A stretch of DNA of 11,289 nt from Hyphomicrobium_A sp964405975. Lineage in GTDB: Bacteria; Pseudomonadota; Alphaproteobacteria; Rhizobiales; Hyphomicrobiaceae. How positions within the stretch are numbered: position 1 is the first letter of the stretch; each line of letters opens with the position of its first letter. The notes under the pieces are model-generated. The model saw nothing but the letters and a program-made list of their open reading frames with translations. It did not search any database and had not been told where the DNA came from. The stretch spans positions 1-11,289 of the forward strand of contig CAYOPW010000070.1 of NCBI GenBank assembly GCA_964405975.1. Reading direction: 5' to 3'. Below, piece after piece: positions 1 to 5,831 of the stretch. The position numbers and the translations under genes are program-made.

Positions 1-81
1 TCTACCGGTCTCTCACCGTCGGACGCGAGACGAGGCGAGGCGCACAAACGCCCTTCCGCCCGCGAACCCGCTTAACGCCGC

Positions 82-258
82 CTAGCCCTGATCGGGCATG
101 CTCTGCGCGACCTCGTTGTACGTCCTGCTCACGCTGTCGCCGACAAGCGTCAAGCTTGCGACAATGCCGACAGCAACAATCACCGCAATGAGGCCATACT
201 CGATCGCCGTTACGCCAGACCTATCTTTCGCAAAGCGAGCGATACGCTTTGACATCAT
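82..258 (-). CDS. Flp/Fap-type class IVb pilin
   Basis: This is a 58-residue prepilin of the Flp family, the subunit of Tad (tight adherence) pili, which are assembled in the inner membrane and extruded for surface attachment. The leader is short and basic (about 15 residues, ending RSG). It is followed by VTAIEYGLIA, the class IVb signature with Glu5 and Tyr6 of the mature protein. A prepilin peptidase such as CpaA/TadV would cut between the Gly and the Val. A single hydrophobic helix follows (about residues 20-40), then a short polar tail. The frame is open upstream to 351, but I chose the tandem ATG ATG at 253-258 because GGGAG lies about 8 bases upstream and the extra N-terminus is unlike a pilin leader. 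No other tad/cpa genes are visible, although the window ends just past this gene. Family call is firm; which pilus it serves is inferred. Confidence 0.9.
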   Translation of the reverse strand: MMSKRIARFAKDRSGVTAIEYGLIAVIVAVGIVASLTLVGDSVSRTYNEVAQSMPDQG

Positions 259-352
259 GGCACTCTCCCAAGAGGTGCTGACCCTGCGCACGTGGTCTTC
301 GCCGCAGTGTGCGCTTGGCCGCCCTATCCTGAGAAGTTTGTGTCGAGACAAC

Positions 353-367
353 CTAATTCCGGGTTAA
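353..367 (-). promoter_or_regulatory. Candidate CtrA box upstream of the pilin
   Basis: Read on the minus strand this is TTAA-CCCGGAA-TTAG, one base off the CtrA consensus TTAA-N7-TTAA. It starts about 95 bases upstream of the pilin ATG. CtrA, the response regulator downstream of CckA, activates pilA in Caulobacter, so a CtrA site here fits the family biology. A single near-match in one upstream region can arise by chance, and no strong -10 element is evident at the expected distance. Confidence 0.4.
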
Positions 368-369
368 GC

Positions 370-400
370 GCGCCAAGCGCATGGTTAACGCGCTTGGCGC
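370..400. repeat. Perfect 11-bp inverted repeat (GCGCCAAGCGC arms)
   Basis: The arms GCGCCAAGCGC (370-380) and GCGCTTGGCGC (390-400) are exact reverse complements separated by 9 bases, which contain the palindrome GTTAAC. The element lies 54 bases past the stop of the 454-726 gene and just beyond the candidate CtrA box of the pilin. It could be a transcription terminator for the upstream gene, since its RNA hairpin would be very GC-rich. No U-tract follows on the minus strand, so a regulator-binding operator is equally possible. Confidence 0.7.
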
Positions 401-453
401 AGTCTCGAAAGTCCCCCTTGCCCACGCGCGATAAATCCACGCGGACGGCAGTC

Positions 454-726
454 TTAGTTGGGCCAAGTGGGGTCGTAGATGCCAAACCCATTCGCTGGCC
501 CATTCACGGGTTTGGTTGACTCAGACTTTTCGAGCGGCGGCAGCGTGCTCACTTTGCGCTGGTCGAGCAGGGCAGCTACCTGCGTAGCTGTTTGCTCGCG
601 CACCACTCGCAAGTAGTTGATGGCCGCATCGGCGCGCCCGATTAGAAAAATCTCGCGGTTAAGTTCCGCAGAGACGCGATCGCTCTGCGCGACGAGTTCG
701 TTCAGCTGGTCTTCTAGATCCTTCAT
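454..726 (-). CDS. Hypothetical protein, 90 aa, helical
   Basis: I do not recognise this protein. Residues 1-58 are charged and heptad-like (MKDLEDQLNELVAQSDRV, then a run through an INYLRVVREQ segment), which suggests a soluble helical or short coiled-coil domain. The last 30 residues are Pro/Gly/Asn-rich and probably disordered, ending YDPTWPN. There is no signal peptide, membrane segment or cysteine. The ATG at 724-726 has an AGGGAG about 11 bases upstream. It stands alone between the pilin and the ABC exporter, in the same orientation, with a 140-base gap on its 5' side. Nothing reveals its function. The continuous frame, purine-rich ribosome site and sensible composition support it as a real gene, but no homology can be claimed. 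Confidence 0.6.
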   Translation of the reverse strand: MKDLEDQLNELVAQSDRVSAELNREIFLIGRADAAINYLRVVREQTATQVAALLDQRKVSTLPPLEKSESTKPVNGPANGFGIYDPTWPN

Positions 727-866
727 TGCCTTGTGCTCCCTCTCGGTAGATCTATGCCCCGCGCTGCAAGGTCAATTCGCTTATAAATCAATGCGATTCG
801 GGCATTGAGGCGACGTGACCATGATCGAATTAAGGGCGCAGCTTTTCACGTTGCCGAGTACATGCA

Positions 867-1628
867 CTAGGCCTTCAAGCCGTATCCGGTCTTGAAGATC
901 CACCACACGGCCGCCAAACACAGGCCAAGGAAGCCAAGCGTCATGGCAAAGCTGACGCCAATGTTCACGTCGGAGATCTCGTAAAAGCTCCAGCGAAAAC
1001 CGCTGACCAAGTAGACAACAGGATTGAACAAGGTCACGGTTTTCCAGAACGGCGGCAGCATGTTCACCGAGTAGAATGTCCCGCCGAGGAAAGTCAGCGG
1101 CGTGATGACGAGAAGCGGGATCACCTGCAACTTTTCAAACCCGTCGGCCCAAATGCCGATGACGAATCCAAACAGGCTGAACGTTACAGCGGTCAACACG
1201 AGAAATACGACCATCCAAACGGGATGTGCGATGTGTAGCGAAACAAACAGGCTTGCCGTTGCCAAGATAATCACGCCCAGGATGATCGACTTGGTGGCGG
1301 CCGCGCCCACATAGCCCAGCACGACTTCAAGGGGCGACACGGGCGCTGAGAGCACCTCGTAAATCGTGCCGGAAAAGCGCGGAAAATAGATGCCGAAGGA
1401 GGCATTCGAGATGCTCTGTGTCATCAAAGAGAGCATGATCAGGCCCGGCACAATGAATGCGCCGTAGCTCACGCCATCAATCTGAGTAATGCGCGAGCCG
1501 ATCGCAGCACCAAAGACCACAAAATAAAGTGAAGTGGACAGCACAGGCGAGACGATGCTTTGCATCAAGGTGCGCCAGGCGCGCGCCATCTCGAACATGT
1601 AGATTGCTTTGACAGCATGCAGGTTCAT
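867..1628 (-). CDS. ABC-2 type transporter permease (YadH-like)
   Basis: This is the inner-membrane permease of an ABC exporter, 253 residues with about six hydrophobic segments. The family is ABC-2, in the YadH/NodJ-like group; the length and the N-terminal amphipathic stretch (MNLHAVKAIYMFEMARAWRT) before the first helix are typical. The mid-protein segment with PRFSGTIYEVLSAPVSPLEV is the conserved cytoplasmic loop (SGT.....L..P.s) found in this family and probably contacts the ATPase. The motif FNPVVYLVSGFRW near residue 215 is the usual C-terminal signature. Its ATG overlaps the stop of the ATPase gene in an ATGA-type 4-base overlap, implying translational coupling. The substrate cannot be read from the sequence; relatives have been linked to lipids, polysaccharides or drugs. 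The pair would function as a homodimer of each subunit. Confidence 0.9.
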   Translation of the reverse strand: MNLHAVKAIYMFEMARAWRTLMQSIVSPVLSTSLYFVVFGAAIGSRITQIDGVSYGAFIVPGLIMLSLMTQSISNASFGIYFPRFSGTIYEVLSAPVSPLEVVLGYVGAAATKSIILGVIILATASLFVSLHIAHPVWMVVFLVLTAVTFSLFGFVIGIWADGFEKLQVIPLLVITPLTFLGGTFYSVNMLPPFWKTVTLFNPVVYLVSGFRWSFYEISDVNIGVSFAMTLGFLGLCLAAVWWIFKTGYGLKA

Positions 1629-2551
1629 GTCGTGCTTCTCACAAGATCAACGAAGATATCCTCAAGCGAGCTTTGCGTCGTGTTGAGATCGGAAAACCGA
1701 ATGCCGGCCTCACTCATGTCTTTCAACAACGCGGTGATCCCTGTGCGCTCAGCATGCGTGTCATACGTGAAGATGAGCTGCTGACCGTCACCCCCAATCT
1801 CCAAACCGTAGGCTGCAAGACTCTCGGGAACAGTATCGAGCCTATCGTGCAGTTGCAGGACGAGCTGCTTCTTCCCGAGTTTGTTGATGAGCTCATCTTT
1901 GTTCTCAACGAGGATCAGTTCGCCCTTCGCGATTACACCAATCCTGTCGGCCATCTCTTCGGCTTCCTCGATGTAATGGGTGGTCAGGATGATCGTGACG
2001 CCGGAGTCACGCAGAGTGCGCACGACGTTCCACATTCCTTTGCGCAATTCCACGTCGACGCCGGCCGTCGGTTCGTCGAGAAACAGGATTTGGGGTTCAT
2101 GCGAAAGCGCTTTCGCAATCAGCAGCCGGCGTTTCATCCCGCCCGACAGTGTCATGACCTGATTGTCCTTCTTGTCCCACAAAGACAATGCCTTAAGGAC
2201 GTGTTCGATCTGGGCGGGGTTGGGCGCTTTGCCAAACAGACCGCGACTGAAAGAGGCCGTATTCCAAACGGTCTCAAAAGCATCGGTCGTCAATTCCTGC
2301 GGGACGAGCCCTATCATGGCGCGAGCAGCGCGGTAGTCTGAGATGATGTCATGCCCATCGACCGACACCGCACCTTCGCTCGCATTCACGATGCCGCAAA
2401 TGATGCTGATGAGTGTGGTCTTGCCCGCGCCATTGGGGCCGAGCAGGGCAAAAATCTCACCGCGACGTATTTCGAGATTGATGGTCTTGAGCGCAAGGAA
2501 GCCGGAGGCATAGATCTTGGAAAGATCGCGAACCGAGATGATCGATGTCAT
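1625..2551 (-). CDS. ABC transporter ATP-binding protein (YadG-like)
   Basis: This is the nucleotide-binding subunit of the exporter whose permease follows it. All core motifs are intact: Walker A GPNGAGKT (38-45), Q-loop Gln85, signature LSGGM (135-139), Walker B ILFLDE (155-160) followed by PTAGVD, and switch His192 in TTHYIEEAEEMADR. The roughly 80-residue C-terminal extension ending in SLEDIFVDLV is characteristic of the CcmA/YadG/DrrA-type ATPases that pair with ABC-2 permeases. The total of 308 residues is normal for the family. The ATG at 2549-2551 has a G-rich run (AGGGGGG) about 10 bases upstream. It is the first gene of a two-gene operon with a 202-base intergenic region upstream, where the promoter should lie, although I could not pick a clear -35/-10 pair. 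The substrate is unknown. Confidence 0.93.
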   Translation of the reverse strand: MTSIISVRDLSKIYASGFLALKTINLEIRRGEIFALLGPNGAGKTTLISIICGIVNASEGAVSVDGHDIISDYRAARAMIGLVPQELTTDAFETVWNTASFSRGLFGKAPNPAQIEHVLKALSLWDKKDNQVMTLSGGMKRRLLIAKALSHEPQILFLDEPTAGVDVELRKGMWNVVRTLRDSGVTIILTTHYIEEAEEMADRIGVIAKGELILVENKDELINKLGKKQLVLQLHDRLDTVPESLAAYGLEIGGDGQQLIFTYDTHAERTGITALLKDMSEAGIRFSDLNTTQSSLEDIFVDLVRSTT

Positions 2552-2718
2552 GGGTTTGCCGCCCCCCTGGTGGCGGTCATCTATGAGATACGGCCGCTAC
2601 CTAGCACAACGCACAAGCTAATTGCATTATCGCTTGGGACGCGCAAAGCGTCTGCGCAGAGTTCCGCGTGGTCTCGTTGCATTCCAAAAATTGGGGTTTG
2701 CCAATGGGCTATTCAATG

Positions 2719-2749
2719 ACGACGGGACTAGTTCGGCGTCAGCCGTCGT
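2719..2749 (-). terminator. Hairpin after the YqjE-like gene
   Basis: ACGACGG (2719-2725) pairs with CCGTCGT (2743-2749). An inner GAC/GTC extends the stem, with a two-base bulge. The hairpin starts five bases beyond the stop codon of the last gene in the three-gene membrane operon, a good position for a terminator. No U-tract follows on the minus strand, so it may instead protect the 3' end. Confidence 0.4.
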
Positions 2750-2753
2750 GGCG

Positions 2754-3245
2754 TTACGCTTCGTCGCTTGAACCTTCATTGCCTGGCGAATCTTCGCTTC
2801 CCGCCTCCTCGTGAGACCGCCTGCGCCCCATGAAGTGCCGGAAGAACTCTCCGCTCATGACCGACACGGCTCCAGCTTCGAGACGGCGGATGCCGGCTTC
2901 GACGCGGGCAACGTCGCTCTTGATATCGTCAACGACCATTTCCTCAAGATTGCCGAGCGTCTGGGCTTCCTGGCCGCCATCGATGCGGCCCGCCCACCAC
3001 GCAATGATCCAGGCGACGACAAGAAGCAGTATGCCCGTTGATAGCGCGCCGATGACGAGACCATATCGCTCAGCCAGAATCGTATAAAGGCACAGCGTCA
3101 GCATGGCGATGCCGCCGACGCCGAGCAATATCGCGAAGGCGATGAGCGAGGCTTGCGTGGCCGCGGTGCGGCCCGCGAGGCGCAGGCGCATGAGTTCAAT
3201 GCGCGCGAGTAGCTCCAGCTTGCGCACGGAGTGTGACGTTGACAT
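2754..3245 (-). CDS. YqjE-like membrane protein (phage holin 3_6 / Holin-X superfamily)
   Basis: A 163-residue inner-membrane protein with a charged, amphipathic N-terminal helix (about 7-28), two transmembrane helices (about 33-56 and 62-85), a long charged cytoplasmic helix (95-130) and an acidic, Ser/Gly-rich tail. This layout matches the Phage_holin_3_6 family (E. coli YqjE and 'putative Holin-X' proteins). Despite the name, most members are chromosomal and unlinked to phage, and there is no phage gene nearby. It is longer than YqjE because of the C-terminal extension. An excellent ribosome site (GAGGAGAGG) sits between the stop of the DUF883 gene and its ATG, a 10-base gap, so it is in one operon with that gene. 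The DUF883-then-YqjE order mirrors yqjD-yqjE in enterobacteria. The biochemical role of the family is not established. Confidence 0.75.
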   Translation of the reverse strand: MSTSHSVRKLELLARIELMRLRLAGRTAATQASLIAFAILLGVGGIAMLTLCLYTILAERYGLVIGALSTGILLLVVAWIIAWWAGRIDGGQEAQTLGNLEEMVVDDIKSDVARVEAGIRRLEAGAVSVMSGEFFRHFMGRRRSHEEAGSEDSPGNEGSSDEA

Positions 3246-3255
3246 GGGCCTCTCC

Positions 3256-3588
3256 TCAATGACGGAAAATGCTGGCGGCTACGAAGCCAATGGCAAACGC
3301 AATGAGCACGCTTGGGATAGGGTGCTCTCGGATCTCCCGTTCCAGCTCAACACGCTCTTTGCCGATGGTTTCGCTCAATCGGCTCTCAAGCGCGGAAAGT
3401 TCCGATTCCAGCTTTTCCTTCTCGGCGCTTAGTCGATGCACCGCCTCGGCAATCTCCTCCTTCGCCCGGTCGCCCAGCGAATGGCCGGAACCGTGACTGG
3501 TAGGACTCTTAGCAGGGGTCCCGCTGCGGCTGGCAGTTACCTCGGCCCTCAGTTTATCGAGCCGCTTGTTTCGTTCCCTAGCGGTCAT
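3256..3588 (-). CDS. YqjD/ElaB-like DUF883 family protein
   Basis: A 110-residue protein with a polar, Ser/Gly-rich N-terminal part (1-45), a heptad-rich coiled coil (about 46-87) and a single C-terminal membrane anchor (about 91-108) ending in Arg-His. The EHPIPSVLIAFAIGFVAA segment corresponds to the conserved 'ENPW.SVGIGA..G...G' tail of YqjD, ElaB and YgaM. In E. coli those proteins are stationary-phase tail-anchored factors, and YqjD is reported to bind ribosomes at the membrane. The ATG at 3586-3588 has GAGGA about 9 bases upstream. It lies 21 bases after the DUF2165-like gene and 10 bases before the YqjE-like gene, so co-transcription is very likely. The fold and anchor are visible; ribosome binding is inferred from the family and not established for this branch. 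Confidence 0.75.
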   Translation of the reverse strand: MTARERNKRLDKLRAEVTASRSGTPAKSPTSHGSGHSLGDRAKEEIAEAVHRLSAEKEKLESELSALESRLSETIGKERVELEREIREHPIPSVLIAFAIGFVAASIFRH

Positions 3589-3609
3589 CGTTGCAGTTCC
3601 TCATAAAAA

Positions 3610-4104
3610 TCAAAGCCCGGTGGAAAGATAGGTCAGCGTGGCGATGCCCCATATGGTCAAGAAGAAGTGGGCCTGTTGCGCCGCCGCCAATCCGATCCTG
3701 TACCAGAACCACTGTCCGCCAATCAAAAGACTGGCCCATATCGCAATGAACCCCAGAACGCCAACGTGGGCCAGCGCATTGGCGGCCTCTTCGTCAAAAA
3801 AGCCGAAGGCAGCAAACAACAAGGCCAGCGCTCCCAGCCACAGCAATATCGACACGATGACCTCGGCAGCGACCAGTAAGCGGAACAGAGTTTTTTCCAT
3901 TTGCGGATTGTCGACGCGGCGATCAGAAACATCCGCATAGACTTCTGGATCTTGTTGCTTGACGAGATCCATGGCGAGCACGCGTGCAAAGCCCCGCTCG
4001 TTGAGATGGGGATAGCGTATGTTGTCGAAGACAGCGACCGTCAACCACGCCGCTTCCATCGCGACAACACCTGCTTGGCCGAATACCGGAAAGAAGTTGT
4101 CCAT
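3610..4104 (-). CDS. DUF2165-like small integral membrane protein
   Basis: A 164-residue membrane protein with about four transmembrane segments (roughly 7-26, 73-100, 108-130 and 143-162). A soluble loop between the first two carries a FARVLAMD motif. The layout (Asn after the first helix, a 'L.MD' loop, 'E...SILLWLGALALL', then GGQWFWYR, then Q..HF) resembles the DUF2165 family of predicted small integral membrane proteins, but the match is by eye and diverged. The frame is open to an ATG at 4140. I prefer the ATG at 4102-4104 because GGAG sits exactly 7 bases upstream, whereas the earlier start has no ribosome site within range. It is the first gene of the operon with the DUF883 and YqjE-like genes. 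The function is unknown. Confidence 0.65.
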   Translation of the reverse strand: MDNFFPVFGQAGVVAMEAAWLTVAVFDNIRYPHLNERGFARVLAMDLVKQQDPEVYADVSDRRVDNPQMEKTLFRLLVAAEVIVSILLWLGALALLFAAFGFFDEEAANALAHVGVLGFIAIWASLLIGGQWFWYRIGLAAAQQAHFFLTIWGIATLTYLSTGL

Positions 4105-4199
4105 AGCGAAACTCCATTTTGTGGGCCGCTCGCCGTCCATGCCGGCACATGAGAAATCAATTCCTGCACCCTATCAAATCGATATCCAACCCAAACGCC

Positions 4200-5750
4200 T
4201 CATCTGCGCTTGAGGATATTTTCGGCCGCAGTTGCCCCGGCGAGGATCGCTCCGGTGAAACTGCCACTGCCCGCATATGAGGAGGCGAGATAGAGTCCAG
4301 GAATCGGCGTCTTCGGCTTGCTGTCAGCCCCCTTCCAGATTGGAGCGGACGGTGGCAATGGCGCAAACCCATAAATCGCACCGTCCGGGGCGTTGAGATA
4401 GGAACGCATGGTGCTGGCCGTACTGAACACCGCAGTATCGATGTGAGATGCAAACCCTGGAAACGCGCGATCAATCGTACCCGCAACGGCCTCCCGCCAG
4501 CGGTCGCGCTTGTCCTCATAGGCCGCGCGATCAAGGCCAGCCCAGTTGGCCGTCTTATCAACGCCTACGACGGCAACGGGGTAAGGCGGGCCACCCAAGC
4601 CGCTATCGATCGCGGAGTAATCGACCATAGTCAGTGCAGGCATCGTATCGGTTGGCATGTCCGCCAGCAGATCACCGCACTTTCGATAATCCGAAAGGGC
4701 TTGCATCCATTCGGGCAACAGGCACGTGGAATAGCTCGTGAAGCCAACCGAGGCCGGCCGCACCGAAAGACCATAGGTGGCTGAAAAGAGTGAGATTGAC
4801 AGCGGGCGCTGCGCATAAGGCTGCCAAAAGCGCGTGCGCACCTCCTCGGGCAACATGTCCGCCACGTGTGCTGGCGCCGCATTGCTTACGATAATGGGCG
4901 CGGTGACTTCGATGCGCTCACTGCCGTCGGCACGTGCATGCGCGACACCCTTCGGGCAGCCGTCTCCATCAAACAGGATTTCCGATACCGGACGGCGCAG
5001 CAGCAACTCCCCGCCCGCGGCTTTGAGCGAGCGCGCGATCGCGTTGCTTAAGCGCTGCGAGCCGCCTTGTATGTAGCGGCCGCCACATCCCAGATATCCG
5101 CCTTGCGCGACGGCAAACAGGACCCAAGAAAGTGTGTCGGGATCGTCGTGCCAATACGGCAGGTTTGCCGCCAGCGCGCATTTGACTCCCTCGTCTTCGC
5201 CAAAGGCCCGCGCAAATCGTTGCCCCAGCGACAAGCGCCAGCCGCGCATGACAGGACCGAGCTTCATCATGGCCGCGAGTGCTTGCCCGGGATTGCGAAA
5301 GGCCTCATGCCCCTTGCTCAGTAGGCCTAAGCCGGCCGCAGCCTTTTCCATGTCGCTAAGTACGCTCGCGATGCCCTCGCGCGCCGCAGGAAAACGGTCG
5401 CAAAGGGCTGCTCGCGCAGCAACAAAACCGTCGGGCAGAACGAAAGGCGCGCCGACCGGGCCACCGCGCACCTCATAGAGCGCTCCCGTCGGGACCCACT
5501 CGACCGCATTCAGCACGCCAAGGCGGGAGAGCACATGATGCTTGGGCTCGATGGGGCTGTAGGGATCGGCGGTCTCATGCAGCGAGGCCTCAATAACAAG
5601 GTCTCCAGACTTATACGTCGACGCCGCGCCGCCGACGCCATAGTTGCGCTCAATCAGCAGCGTCTTACGGCCAGCTTGCGCCAGGAGCGCGGCGGCGGTC
5701 AGTCCCCCCAACCCCGCTCCGATGACGATGACGTCGTACTGAGCCGCCAT
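4200..5750 (-). CDS. FAD-dependent oxidoreductase, phytoene desaturase / retinol saturase-like
   Basis: A 516-residue flavoprotein of the CrtI / all-trans-retinol 13,14-reductase-like superfamily. The N-terminal Rossmann fold is complete: VIVIGAGLGGLTAA with GAGLGG at 11-16, the ribose-binding acidic residue Glu34 in LLIERN, and a following GVGG. A second FAD-contact region is present at the C-terminus (IPGLYLASSYAGSGSFTGAI, then an Ala/Gly helix AGATAAENIL). The middle holds the GGSQRLSNAIARSLKAAGGELLL block typical of desaturases, where a second strand-helix unit builds the substrate cavity. Members desaturate, isomerise or saturate polyenes and related lipids. No crt or other isoprenoid gene is nearby, so the substrate cannot be assigned. 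The ATG at 5748-5750 has GAGG seven bases upstream. It follows cckA by 81 bases in the same direction and could be co-transcribed with it. Confidence 0.85.
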   Translation of the reverse strand: MAAQYDVIVIGAGLGGLTAAALLAQAGRKTLLIERNYGVGGAASTYKSGDLVIEASLHETADPYSPIEPKHHVLSRLGVLNAVEWVPTGALYEVRGGPVGAPFVLPDGFVAARAALCDRFPAAREGIASVLSDMEKAAAGLGLLSKGHEAFRNPGQALAAMMKLGPVMRGWRLSLGQRFARAFGEDEGVKCALAANLPYWHDDPDTLSWVLFAVAQGGYLGCGGRYIQGGSQRLSNAIARSLKAAGGELLLRRPVSEILFDGDGCPKGVAHARADGSERIEVTAPIIVSNAAPAHVADMLPEEVRTRFWQPYAQRPLSISLFSATYGLSVRPASVGFTSYSTCLLPEWMQALSDYRKCGDLLADMPTDTMPALTMVDYSAIDSGLGGPPYPVAVVGVDKTANWAGLDRAAYEDKRDRWREAVAGTIDRAFPGFASHIDTAVFSTASTMRSYLNAPDGAIYGFAPLPPSAPIWKGADSKPKTPIPGLYLASSYAGSGSFTGAILAGATAAENILKRR

Positions 5751-5831
5751 GAATGTGCCTCGCCCGATTGCCGAGCAGGGAAGCTAACCGTCATCGTCCT
5801 CGGAGAAAAGGCAAAGGGGGAATTGGTCGCC

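Noticed and set aside
39..52. GGCG-CACAAA-CGCC hairpin downstream of the pilin
   Set aside because: The stem has only four pairs and no U-tract, so it is not distinguishable from chance in GC-rich DNA.
1673..2341. Long plus-strand open frame (222 codons) inside the ABC ATPase gene
   Set aside because: It is antisense to a gene with every ABC motif intact, and its translation shows no recognisable domain. It is a by-product of GC-rich codon use.
2754..3245. 'Phage holin' as a sign of a prophage
   Set aside because: The family name is historical. The gene sits in a yqjD-yqjE-like chromosomal operon with no phage gene in the window.
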